A stretch of DNA of 64,000 bases. Source: a bacterium (GTDB lineage: Bacteria > Auribacterota > Auribacteria > Auribacterales > Auribacteraceae). A program made the position numbers and the translations under genes. The number at the start of each line of letters is the position of its first letter. Within the stretch, counting starts at the first letter, position 1. The notes beneath the pieces are model-generated. The model had not been told where the DNA came from, did no database searches, and saw only the letters and a list, made by a program, of their open reading frames with translations. The stretch covers positions 16,577 to 80,576 of the forward strand of contig JAHDNF010000026.1 of the NCBI GenBank assembly GCA_018435605.1, in the 5' to 3' direction. Below are positions 45,765-53,976 of this stretch, piece by piece.

Positions 45765-46573
45765 CCAAGGTCGCCGTCTCAGGCGTATGCAAGTCATTCT
45801 CCCTGTCGGACGGTTCAGTCCGCACAGTTCTTCGCGACATTTCGCTTGAATTGGATGGACGCCGATTTACATCCTTGATTGGGCCAAACGGATGTGGAAA
45901 ATCGACCTTTTTGGGTGTAATTGCGGGCATTATCCCCGCAGATTCCGGCACGGTTCAATGTGCGAATCTGAAGAACAGTCAGCCGCGTGTGGGATACGTC
46001 TGGCAGGACTACCGAGCCTCTCTACTTCCTTGGCTAACCGCAGCCGAGAACGTTGCTTTCCCCCTTCGATTGCAAGGTGAGAGCAAAGAGAGGAGACTTG
46101 CCGCTGCCATCGCGATGATGCAAGAGTTCATGCCCACCGTTGACCCCAGAAAGCCCTGCTATCAACTCAGCGGCGGACAGCAACAACTGCTCTGCCTTCT
46201 TCGCAGCGCTGTTGTGCACCCCGACTTGCTTCTCTTCGACGAACCGTTTTCCGCTCTTGACCAGAACAGGCGTTGGTCGATGACCACCTATGTCGAGCGG
46301 ATTTGGCAGGCAACGAACGCCCCCGCCTTGTTCATTTCACACGATGTGGACGAAGCTATCTTGCTGGCCGACGATATCGTTCTGATGAATGCCGAAGGAC
46401 GCATTGAAGATAGAATTCAGAATCCGCTCCCCCGACCGAGGCATCAGAAACTCCTGACCGACGTTCAGCACATCAAATGCAGGGATGCTGTAATTGCATT
46501 CCTGCTGGCCCAGGAGTCAGCTTCAAATGGAAAGACTGAGATGATAGACACCTTACATGAGGAGTTTCGATAA
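45749..46573 (+). CDS. ABC transporter ATP-binding protein (SsuB/TauB-like)
   Basis: A 274-residue ATPase. Walker A GPNGCGKST, Q-loop VGYVWQDYRASLLPW, signature LSGGQQQLLCLLRS, Walker B LLLFDEPFSALD and the H-loop FISHDVDEAI are all intact. Signature and Walker B spacing are normal, so it is probably active. The methyltransferase gene begins 3 bases after its stop, which puts transport and a methyl transfer reaction in one operon. Confidence 0.95.
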   Translation: MGSELAKVAVSGVCKSFSLSDGSVRTVLRDISLELDGRRFTSLIGPNGCGKSTFLGVIAGIIPADSGTVQCANLKNSQPRVGYVWQDYRASLLPWLTAAENVAFPLRLQGESKERRLAAAIAMMQEFMPTVDPRKPCYQLSGGQQQLLCLLRSAVVHPDLLLFDEPFSALDQNRRWSMTTYVERIWQATNAPALFISHDVDEAILLADDIVLMNAEGRIEDRIQNPLPRPRHQKLLTDVQHIKCRDAVIAFLLAQESASNGKTEMIDTLHEEFR

Positions 46574-46575
46574 CG

Positions 46576-47289
46576 ATGACGTTGAATCCCAAGCAGAAAA
46601 AACAAATTGAACTCCAAGTCAAGGCTCACGCCATCCCATGGAAATACACGATCAACGTGCCGCGTGCAGTGGCAAAGCCTGTGCTCCGCGAACTCGTGAT
46701 GTATCCCGGCGTTCTTCAGCCTCTCAGTTCAGGCCATTTCGGCCAGTTCCTGAATGACCACCCCGAGTTCTTCGAGGGCGAACGTGTTCTGGACATGGGA
46801 TGTGGCTCGGGAGCGCTTGGAATCATTATGGCCAAGCGTGGAGCCAGTAAAGTAGTTCTCGCCGATATTGACGAAAACTGCTGCGCCAACACACGCGAGA
46901 ACGTCCGTCGTTTTCATGTCGACGCACGTTGCGAAATCGTCCAATCGGACTTGTTCGACAAGATTTCCGGGAAGTTTGGTCTGATTGTCTTCGCACATCC
47001 CTATTTCGGGGCGTCCCCAGTTCTTCCCGCTATTCCCGTGACCAGGGGCATGCTGGACGATGGGCAGCTCATCGCCAAGTTTCTTGATACCGCAAAGGCA
47101 CACATGGCAGGCCCCATCCTCATGCCTTACCTCCACATGGCAGGCAAGACCAACGATCCAGCGGCTCAGGGCCCTAAACACGGATATCACGTTGAAACTC
47201 TGGAGGAAAGAAATCTCGGTGTCGGCTACCAACGGGGATCATACTCGGTCTATGCCTTGCATGACAAATCACGGAAGGAGCAACGATGA
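46576..47289 (+). CDS. Class I SAM-dependent methyltransferase (PrmA/HemK-like fold)
   Basis: A 237-residue methyltransferase. Motif I is VLDMGCGSGALGIIMAKRG, the acidic loop VVLADIDENCC and CEIVQSDLF follow. Motif IV, usually NPPY in HemK-type enzymes, is replaced by AHPYFG, so the substrate is probably not a nitrogen in the usual N-methyltransferase pocket. It overlaps the next gene by 4 bases. A natural-product or small-molecule methylation coupled with the ABC importer is conceivable. Confidence 0.85.
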   Translation: MTLNPKQKKQIELQVKAHAIPWKYTINVPRAVAKPVLRELVMYPGVLQPLSSGHFGQFLNDHPEFFEGERVLDMGCGSGALGIIMAKRGASKVVLADIDENCCANTRENVRRFHVDARCEIVQSDLFDKISGKFGLIVFAHPYFGASPVLPAIPVTRGMLDDGQLIAKFLDTAKAHMAGPILMPYLHMAGKTNDPAAQGPKHGYHVETLEERNLGVGYQRGSYSVYALHDKSRKEQR

Positions 47290-48785
47290 CAGAATATACA
47301 CAGAATCTTCAGCCACCCCTCGAAGTCAAGGACTTCGAAATTCATGCCGTCTATGGCGTACATTTCAACATCCCCACTGATTCTCAGAATCGCGAGAAGT
47401 GGTACGAGTTTTTCGAACAGAAAAAGAAAGATTCCGTTCCAATTCGAGAGGGGTGGACGCCGATCTACCGAGAGCACTGTAGCGCGATTACTGAGAAAAT
47501 CGATACTCCGGACTGGTGCAAATCAATAACGGTGGTCCATCCGAAGTTTTTTAGCAGTGGAAAACCTAAGAACGAACCAAAACCTTCCATCAAAATGAAA
47601 GTTTCCCGCTGGTTGACTATCCGGGAAGACGGTGCTACAGCTATCACAATTAGACTCAAAGCGGATCGACAGAAGTCAGATTACGATCTGGCTGACATTC
47701 TTGCCTCCTTGCTTCTTCCGCCCAGAATCATTCGCGGCATCAAGCTGGATGACGATAAAAATCACTGCAAAGACGTAAAGCTCGAAGATATGATGGCGAC
47801 AACTTCGTCCAAGGTTTATGAACTCACGGCAGATGCCAATCCGGAACCTTCCTGTGCCTTGCTTGATAGTCTGGCGACAGACGATAATAGTTCCTTGTTC
47901 AAACTCTTTCTGGGTGCGATCAAAGAGGTGATATCAGAGAATCCATTTTTGACTTGGAGCGAGTACTGCCCAAGCAACACCGGAAAGTCGACCACAAAGA
48001 AGGCTGGTCGTGAAAACTCGCAAGGCCAAGAGATATTGCCATGGGGTGATAGAGACTTACAAATTCCCTATTTCGCTGTCTTTGCCACTGTTCCAAACAG
48101 TATATACGACAATGCATTCCTTGAAACAGGTGCTGAGTATTCCGAGAAGATTCTGGCCAATCGGCAGAAGTACACGCGCCATATCGCCGCGATCCTCTTC
48201 AGATGGCTTACCCCACACAATGCGAATTACATATCGCTTGACTTTCTCGAGTCGCTCGGCCTTCTGTATAAAGGTTCCTTTGTCAACAAATACGTGAACT
48301 CGCTTTCTTTTGTGACGTACTCGTCAACAGGGGCGCTTTGCCTGAAACCCCAATTTGAGAATAGTCATTCTTCAGAGGAGTTGGGGCCTCAGCATGCAAC
48401 ATATGGATCAATTCTTCGATGTGTTGAGCTGTCTCGTCTGCGCTGGCACCACGCGCTACGGTTGAGCCGTAGACTGGACGATTTGACCAAACGTGTTATC
48501 CATCACGCGGGAGCAGAACGGTTTGACGATTTCATCGCCGAACTTCTGGATATACGCGCAGAAGCGGCCCAGCATTTTCTTGATCCGTTGACTTACCAAT
48601 GGGACGCAACGGTGGGGTCAGATATAGCCAAGTTTCTACAGGGAGATGTTATAGAACGAGTCGAGGAAGAATGCATAAAGAAACTCAACATGGTGAAACA
48701 GTTATTGCACGAGAAGCTGGATGTCCTGCAACTCCGAGATATCCAAGACGAACTAGAGGATTCCTCGAAAGACAGTAAATTATGA
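47286..48785 (+). CDS. Protein of unknown function in the transporter-methyltransferase operon
   Basis: A 499-residue soluble protein. No catalytic motif is recognised. The N-terminal third has a charged beta-rich character (IKMKVSRWLTIREDG, then TAITIRLKA); the C-terminal third is helical (HHALRLSRRLDDLTKRVIHHAG, and RVEEECIKKLNMVKQLLHEKL), suggesting a coiled-coil contact. It overlaps both neighbours by 4 bases, so it is produced with the methyltransferase and the next protein. Composition matches the preceding GC-richer genes. Confidence 0.7.
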   Translation: MTEYTQNLQPPLEVKDFEIHAVYGVHFNIPTDSQNREKWYEFFEQKKKDSVPIREGWTPIYREHCSAITEKIDTPDWCKSITVVHPKFFSSGKPKNEPKPSIKMKVSRWLTIREDGATAITIRLKADRQKSDYDLADILASLLLPPRIIRGIKLDDDKNHCKDVKLEDMMATTSSKVYELTADANPEPSCALLDSLATDDNSSLFKLFLGAIKEVISENPFLTWSEYCPSNTGKSTTKKAGRENSQGQEILPWGDRDLQIPYFAVFATVPNSIYDNAFLETGAEYSEKILANRQKYTRHIAAILFRWLTPHNANYISLDFLESLGLLYKGSFVNKYVNSLSFVTYSSTGALCLKPQFENSHSSEELGPQHATYGSILRCVELSRLRWHHALRLSRRLDDLTKRVIHHAGAERFDDFIAELLDIRAEAAQHFLDPLTYQWDATVGSDIAKFLQGDVIERVEEECIKKLNMVKQLLHEKLDVLQLRDIQDELEDSSKDSKL

Positions 48786-50752
48786 CAAGTCTCTGCGTTA
48801 CATCTATTAATGACTTTATTAACTATTGTGACGAGGTTGTCGACACTATTAGGAGCCTCAATGACGCTCCTAATCCGTTCTTTAGTCGCCAAATCGGTGA
48901 TGTCAAAATCACTGCGGAAGGTGCGATTCAAAAAATTAAAAGTTTGAAGGGTCTCGCAGAAAATCTCAATGCCAATGTCAAAATTGCCAATATATTCACT
49001 GGTGATTTGCATTCAAAAAAACTAACGGATACTGATTACAGCAATTCCATTGTGGAGCTAAGAGTACTGACCAACCCTGAACTATTGCGTAAAAAAGTCA
49101 AGACGAAAATGCGGCAATGGAGAGATGAGGATGACAAGCCTGCATCGGGGCGGCGTCACAATGATCACTACAAACTAGTGCATATAGAGGAAGAGTTCGA
49201 TTGCCTTAATTCGGAAACAAGGCACCTTAGAAAGCTCTTGGAGCTTGGCGACAAAGTGATCAAGAAAACAGATTCTCACCAGGATCACTGTGAGTTCGAT
49301 AGGAGTTTGGGATGTGTTATTGATTTGTATCAAAGTGAATTGGGTCTTATCAAAAGGACGGGTATGACTGAAGGTATACCCTTTGCCAATCAGAAAATTG
49401 CAGAATACAGGGAGTGTTTTAGATACAGGTCTTCGTCACAACTCCGCCAAAGCAGTAATGGCTTCAATGCGGAAGCCGTTGAAGTGAAAATGGATAAATC
49501 AGAAAAAGTTGATTCTTCAAAACCTGTTTATTTTGATTTTAACGAAAAAGAAATTAAAAGAGAAGAGAAGTCCGTTAAAATTATTCGTATACGTAAAAAA
49601 GGTAATGACGAAACAATTCCTATCTTTTTGAATCATCTTGAAGGCAAATTACTTGAATATCTAATAAGGCATCCCCATATAAGAAGATTGCATTGGTTAC
49701 TTTACTATTATATTGGTCAAAAAGTAGATCCTAAAAATCCTGTGGAAGTTTTTGGTCGTACAGTAACAGAAATGATAGGGATATTGCAAGATAATAGGAT
49801 AGCCATATGCGAATATAAGAAGCAAAGAGGAAGTAATAGCTGGTTAATCAACCATACAAAGATCCCTTATGAGTCAAATATTGATGATGCGAAGAGATAT
49901 TTAAAAGCTGCTAACTTATTTTGGCGAGACAAGGATTATAAGTCAGCTTATGAAAATTTAAAAATAGCGCTTGGAAAAGATAAAAAATGTGTTGAGGCTT
50001 GTTGTTTAACGCTTAAATTAATATCCGAGCGACATTCATTGCTGAATAAGCAAAATCAAGATATTGAAAAAGTTATAAAAAAAATAGCCCGAGTAATTGA
50101 TGATGAAAAGACAAAATTAGATTATTTATTAGAAAATATAAACCGTTTAGCAAAGATTAAACGATTTAAATTGAGAGGATTAGAGATTAAGATATTACTT
50201 GCTGATTTTGCTAAATATACAACAGAAATAGAAAGAGGATTAATTCGTGCTGATGCATTATTAGATGCCCTTGAAAAAGGTTTTTTTGAAGGATTCATTG
50301 AGTCTCCACACGAAATAGAGATTAAAAGATTAAAAAAGATTATTGAGAAATTTTATAGATGCCTTAATGTTAAAGGTAACGAAAAAACAAAAAATTCGCT
50401 ATTAAAAATTTTTCAGCATTACATTGTTAGAGAAAGTATCAATGATGTGATAGACGAATTTGATGTAGATATAGGAAACAGTGATTCTGATGAAATTAAA
50501 ACTAAAGTTCAAAGTGCTCTTTTCTCTCTTCTTGTAGATAAAATGATTAATTGGAAGGATTATGAAACTTTTGAAAATGTTAAAATTAATATAAAAAAAA
50601 TGATTCGACGTAGGATGAGGGAAGATGAAAAAAGCAAAAATATCCTAATAGAGAACTATCAAACAGTATCCGAAGAAAAATATAATACTTTTTTTAACAC
50701 TGAACCTGAAGAAAATTTTTATACGAAGATGGTCGATGAACTCAATAAATAA
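48782..50752 (+). CDS. Chimeric protein: helical N-terminus, winged-helix and TPR-type C-terminus
   Basis: A 656-residue protein. Residues 1-235 are helical and continue the GC-richer composition of the upstream genes. From about 49490 the DNA becomes AT-rich and lysine-loaded. This part contains a winged-helix-like region (LEGKLLEYLIRHPHIRRLHW, VFGRTVTEMIGILQDN, and SNSWLIN), then a TPR-like region (AANLFWRDKDYKSAYENLKIAL) and a long helical tail. The layout resembles SARP-type regulators with wHTH plus BTAD. The composition break inside one reading frame suggests a recombination fusion. The 4-base overlap with the preceding gene is kept. Confidence 0.65.
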   Translation: MTSLCVTSINDFINYCDEVVDTIRSLNDAPNPFFSRQIGDVKITAEGAIQKIKSLKGLAENLNANVKIANIFTGDLHSKKLTDTDYSNSIVELRVLTNPELLRKKVKTKMRQWRDEDDKPASGRRHNDHYKLVHIEEEFDCLNSETRHLRKLLELGDKVIKKTDSHQDHCEFDRSLGCVIDLYQSELGLIKRTGMTEGIPFANQKIAEYRECFRYRSSSQLRQSSNGFNAEAVEVKMDKSEKVDSSKPVYFDFNEKEIKREEKSVKIIRIRKKGNDETIPIFLNHLEGKLLEYLIRHPHIRRLHWLLYYYIGQKVDPKNPVEVFGRTVTEMIGILQDNRIAICEYKKQRGSNSWLINHTKIPYESNIDDAKRYLKAANLFWRDKDYKSAYENLKIALGKDKKCVEACCLTLKLISERHSLLNKQNQDIEKVIKKIARVIDDEKTKLDYLLENINRLAKIKRFKLRGLEIKILLADFAKYTTEIERGLIRADALLDALEKGFFEGFIESPHEIEIKRLKKIIEKFYRCLNVKGNEKTKNSLLKIFQHYIVRESINDVIDEFDVDIGNSDSDEIKTKVQSALFSLLVDKMINWKDYETFENVKINIKKMIRRRMREDEKSKNILIENYQTVSEEKYNTFFNTEPEENFYTKMVDELNK

Positions 50753-50769
50753 ATAAAAAATGAAAAACG

Positions 50770-51447
50770 TTAACGCTTCTCCACTATCTCTTCTACTAAC
50801 ATATCAATCAATTCATAAGTTTTAAGTTTACCTTGTTCTGATGAGTTTCTTCTAGGATACTTATTGGCAAAGTTTATGAGTTTATCGGCTAAATTGTTTC
50901 CCTCATAAATTATGCTTTTAAAACTACCAAAATCTTCATCCGAAAGATCTGCATCAAAATATGAATTAAATATCCAAGAAAGCATATCTCTTATATGAAA
51001 AGATGAAGGCCATCCTTTATCCTTTGATAAGTTGTCAATAGACTCTAAATCTTGTTGTTCATTAAAATTTATCCAAATTTGAAACGCTATATCTCTATAA
51101 AAAAGATGTTCATCAATCACTGAGTTATCGTTCATAACTATATTATAAAATTCTAAAGGTAACTCTAATTTATCAAAAAGCTTATGATTATATTTTTTAC
51201 AGTATTCATCAGAATATTTTGTTCCAAGTCTTCCGACATCTAGTGCTTTAACGTATTGAATAGTGGGTAACCTATCAAAATCAGCAGTGTATATCTCCTG
51301 CAAACCAGAAATATGTAAATCTACTTTATGGGGGCCTTTCAGCCTTACGTTATGCTCAGCGAGGCTTTTTTCTAACAAGCTTCCTACATAACCTCTGTTA
51401 TGAATATTTTCTACTTTTCCGCTTACTCTTTTTGTTGAACCTATCAT
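50770..51447 (-). CDS. Protein of unknown function, convergent to the chimera
   Basis: A 225-residue acidic protein from the ATG at 51447. The frame is open to a TTG at 51507. Features: a Leu-rich ELPLEFYNIVMND segment and an IRDMLSWIFNSYFDADLSDEDF helix pair. No catalytic motif or transmembrane helix is seen and I do not recognise a family. It is divergent to the gene at 51573. The stop lies 17 bases from the convergent stop. Confidence 0.6.
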   Translation of the reverse strand: MIGSTKRVSGKVENIHNRGYVGSLLEKSLAEHNVRLKGPHKVDLHISGLQEIYTADFDRLPTIQYVKALDVGRLGTKYSDEYCKKYNHKLFDKLELPLEFYNIVMNDNSVIDEHLFYRDIAFQIWINFNEQQDLESIDNLSKDKGWPSSFHIRDMLSWIFNSYFDADLSDEDFGSFKSIIYEGNNLADKLINFANKYPRRNSSEQGKLKTYELIDMLVEEIVEKR

Positions 51448-51572
51448 AGGCTTACAAGGGTGTGTGAGTATATAAAGCTTTGTATTGATGCTACTTGTAA
51501 ATAACAATAAATCTTTCTCAAACCTTTCTCAGATAAAGGGTGAAACCACCTAAACTAAGAAAGGAGTTAAAA

Positions 51573-52091
51573 ATGAAAACTAATTTCACAAAGTATTTAA
51601 TCGGTTTTACGGAACAAGAAAAAAATCACATTAATCGTCTTAGTCAATTTATTGTTGATAAAATTAACTTCAGCAATAAAAAAGCTTTTACAATTGATCC
51701 GCTTACTTTCAAAGATCCTGTTTTTGATAAGAGAATTTATCAAAAAATATATTACGTTTCAATTAAAGTTCATGAACAAGAATTTGATGCTATACCTGCA
51801 TTTAGTATGATTCGCAACTGGATTACTGATAATTATGAATGGCTTTGTATCAGAGGCAACTACGTTGGTTTCTGGGAACACTTAAATCATTTTTATCTGG
51901 ATATAACAAAAGTCGTCTATGGTCGAAAAAGAGCTATTTTATTCGGTAAAAAAAATTGTCAGCTTGCTATTTACTGTCCATTCACAAATGAAGAAATTCC
52001 TATTCGCCATAATGATGATGAACCTATCGTAGCATATGGTTTGATTAACATCACCAATAATAATTCTTTAACCGACGGCATACAATCATGA
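51573..52091 (+). CDS. Hypothetical protein, head of the ubiquitin-like region
   Basis: A 172-residue protein. The AAGGAG at 51561-51566 sits 6 bases before the ATG at 51573; an upstream in-frame GTG (51540) has no such support. Aromatic-rich (NWITDNYEWLCIRGNYVGFWEHLNHFYLD), with CQLAIYCPFTNEEIPIRH giving Cys/His that could bind zinc. No family is recognised. It overlaps the next gene by 4 bases. Confidence 0.65.
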   Translation: MKTNFTKYLIGFTEQEKNHINRLSQFIVDKINFSNKKAFTIDPLTFKDPVFDKRIYQKIYYVSIKVHEQEFDAIPAFSMIRNWITDNYEWLCIRGNYVGFWEHLNHFYLDITKVVYGRKRAILFGKKNCQLAIYCPFTNEEIPIRHNDDEPIVAYGLINITNNNSLTDGIQS

Positions 52092-52282
52092 AGAACTCAA
52101 AAAAACATATAAGAATTATAGATATTCACAACGATTTTATCGGTGAGTTTAAAGACAACATAATTTCTGGATATTGTAGAAAATGTCAAAGGATACAACC
52201 GATGGCAAAATTGGAAGAAGGTGTCTTTTACATATTTCACAAAAAGCGATGGATTGCTGTGGATGAACTGGATGAAAGCTAA
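52088..52282 (+). CDS. Small protein with CxxC motif
   Basis: A 64-residue protein. SGYCRKCQRIQP may bind zinc with another partner; VFYIFHKKRWIAV follows as a beta hairpin. It is coupled to the preceding gene by a 4-base overlap. After it 196 bases hold the leader RNA of the next gene. Function is unknown. Confidence 0.6.
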   Translation: MKNSKKHIRIIDIHNDFIGEFKDNIISGYCRKCQRIQPMAKLEEGVFYIFHKKRWIAVDELDES

Positions 52283-52415
52283 TTATAGAAAAATAATTTA
52301 GCCGTTATAACAAACCTTCAAACTCATAACTTTATATAGGGAGGTGACAAAAAATCCTGAAATTTTTTGAGAACTAAAATTTAAATTACGGGGCAAAGAA
52401 CCATATATGGGTTAC

Positions 52416-52463
52416 AGGCCATTAACCGAGGATCAAGGTTGATGGCCTCTTCTTTTGATCCTC
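52416..52463 (+). ncRNA. Pseudoknot or bistable leader RNA before the regulator gene
   Basis: AGGCCATTAACC (52416-52427) pairs with GGTTGATGGCCT (52437-52448; 12 pairs, one G-U). Its whole nine-base loop GAGGATCAA (52428-52436) is the perfect complement of TTGATCCTC (52455-52463). That makes an H-type pseudoknot or two mutually exclusive hairpins. The second pairing ends 3 bases before the GGAGGG ribosome site (52466-52471). A CCATATATGG palindrome lies just upstream (52401-52410). I cannot match it to a known riboswitch. Confidence 0.6.
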
Positions 52464-52478
52464 ACGGAGGGTCAGAAA

Positions 52479-52982
52479 ATGAGTATATGTGTAAATTGCC
52501 AAGACAGAGAAGAATGTATCAAGAAACATCAAGCATTGTTTGATAATTACCAAAATTTAAGCAGAACAAGGCTCAAACAAAAAAATCAAGGAATGGATTT
52601 ACTCTGCAGGAACCTCAAAAAAGAGGTTTTAGGCAGAGGCAAAACTGCCGGACTCAAACAAAAAACCTATCCCGTCGATTTTTTATCAAGCCAAGATAAT
52701 ATCTATGGGCTAAATGACTTTCAAAAAGATGTTTTTAAAGCTATACGAAAACTCTCAAAAAAAAGTAATGCCCGTTTCATGGCAAAACTTATTTTAGATG
52801 ATTTGCTTGGACAAGCGCTTACACCTCGAGAAAATCAGATATATCGTATGTGTTTTGACGGATACAATCAAACTGAAATTGCAAAAGAACTTGGTGTTTC
52901 TCAACCACGGGTTCACTACATACTAAGCGAGATATTCAAAAAACTGCGTTGTTTTGCACAAGAAGATTATAAATCCGCATAA
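52479..52982 (+). CDS. Sigma/LuxR-type HTH regulator with Cys-rich N-terminus
   Basis: A 167-residue protein from the ATG at 52479, with the ribosome site GGAGGG 7 bases before. The C-terminal HTH reads LTPRENQIYRMCFDGYNQTEIAKELGV, then SQPRVHYILSEIFKKLRCF, like region 4 of sigma-70 or LuxR proteins. The N-terminus has four Cys/His in MSICVNCQDREECIKKH, a possible zinc site. It could activate the genes that follow. It is downstream of the folded leader, so its translation is likely to be controlled. The next gene starts 30 bases later. Confidence 0.75.
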   Translation: MSICVNCQDREECIKKHQALFDNYQNLSRTRLKQKNQGMDLLCRNLKKEVLGRGKTAGLKQKTYPVDFLSSQDNIYGLNDFQKDVFKAIRKLSKKSNARFMAKLILDDLLGQALTPRENQIYRMCFDGYNQTEIAKELGVSQPRVHYILSEIFKKLRCFAQEDYKSA

Positions 52983-53012
52983 AAGCCTTCACTCATTATT
53001 GGAGGCAAATAT

Positions 53013-53423
53013 ATGGATATAATTCTTCAATTTAAAGAATGGTTGGTTGAATATGTCGGTGATCTGGATTTCCGGATCACCGCATATATCCTTAGGACAG
53101 GATTCATTCTGGTATTCTCTTCCTCAGTTCTCTTCTTCACCTTCATGCATGGATTGAGATCAATATTCTTTCAGTTTCTGTGGATGATAATAACAATTGC
53201 TACATCGTTTGATGAATATCCATTTAACCTAATGTTTCGATTGCGAGGTGAACAGTTAACAATAGCAGTTATGATCTCTTTTATGTGTATGATCTTTTTA
53301 CCAAGAATGCTTGGTTTTCTTCTCGTGCCAAAATTAGGCTATCAACTCCTTCTTACAAAGCTATTTCATTTTTTAATATGGTCACTCTTTATAATTCAAA
53401 TCTTAATTGTTTATTTGAGGTAA
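53013..53423 (+). CDS. Small integral membrane protein
   Basis: A 136-residue protein with three or four hydrophobic helices (ILRTGFILVFSSSVLFFTF, FFQFLWMIITIATS, and a C-terminal LLLTKLFHFLIWSLFIIQILI). No motif is recognised. It starts after TTGGAGG with normal spacing and precedes the zinc protein by 3 bases. It could anchor the ATPase complex at the membrane, but this is inferred from position only. Confidence 0.7.
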   Translation: MDIILQFKEWLVEYVGDLDFRITAYILRTGFILVFSSSVLFFTFMHGLRSIFFQFLWMIITIATSFDEYPFNLMFRLRGEQLTIAVMISFMCMIFLPRMLGFLLVPKLGYQLLLTKLFHFLIWSLFIIQILIVYLR

Positions 53424-53426
53424 TCC

Positions 53427-53975
53427 ATGAACAGACTTCTAGAATTTCTAAAAAATATTTATCGAAAGATAAGAAACAGGCGACAACCCCTGGAACCTGT
53501 AATTCCTGAAATATACCCTGACAATGAAGTCTATATCAATAATTCAGAATACAATCTTGGAAACACAGGAAGAATATCTCCTCTTACTGGAGGAAGGTTG
53601 TCGCAGAATATAGGATCAATTTTCCCTGATATCAGCAAGGAAATCGATTTCAAAAAACCGACCACTGTATCTGATGAAGGGATAATAAGCAGTAGCGTCT
53701 CTACTCGCGAAACAGAGAATGGACTGGAAAGACAGGTTGTCCGGCCTATTATTCTTGCCGCTTGCGGTAAAACCATAAACGAATCTGAAATCGGAATTAA
53801 ATGCTCTGTATGCGGCAGATATGATTGCAAGGAGCATTCATTTTTGTGCCGTGACTGCGGTAGATCGCTTTGCATTCATCATGTCAAATTTTTCCAAAAT
53901 AAAGCTGGCAAGAATATACCCTACTGCGAAACACATTATAGGAAAGCCATTTTCAACAAAAACATGTGGGTATGA
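53427..53975 (+). CDS. Double treble-clef-like zinc protein (RING/B-box-like, candidate E3)
   Basis: A 182-residue protein. A basic N-terminal segment and a disordered region lead to a zinc domain: Cys126-x2-Cys129-x4-Cys134-x2-His137, Cys141-x2-Cys144-x4-Cys149-x2-His152, then Cys167-x2-His170. Two repeats of CxxCxxxxCxxH with a terminal CxxH are what a binuclear RING or B-box fold would need. RING-like E3 proteins accompany E1, E2 and JAB genes in some bacterial operons (described by comparative genomics). Here the set follows 2 kb downstream in the same operon. The function as an E3 is inference; a plain zinc adaptor is possible. Confidence 0.7.
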   Translation: MNRLLEFLKNIYRKIRNRRQPLEPVIPEIYPDNEVYINNSEYNLGNTGRISPLTGGRLSQNIGSIFPDISKEIDFKKPTTVSDEGIISSSVSTRETENGLERQVVRPIILAACGKTINESEIGIKCSVCGRYDCKEHSFLCRDCGRSLCIHHVKFFQNKAGKNIPYCETHYRKAIFNKNMWV

Positions 53976-53976
53976 A

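Noticed and set aside
52330..52375. GGGAGGTGAC followed by an 8-codon frame as a leader peptide
   Set aside because: The GTG is inside the ribosome site itself, so initiation is improbable; it is left as part of the untranslated leader.
53821..53976. Longer N-terminus for the HerA-like ATPase starting at 53821
   Set aside because: It would overlap the zinc ligands of the preceding gene; the ATG at 53977 follows the stop by one base and begins the family-like part.
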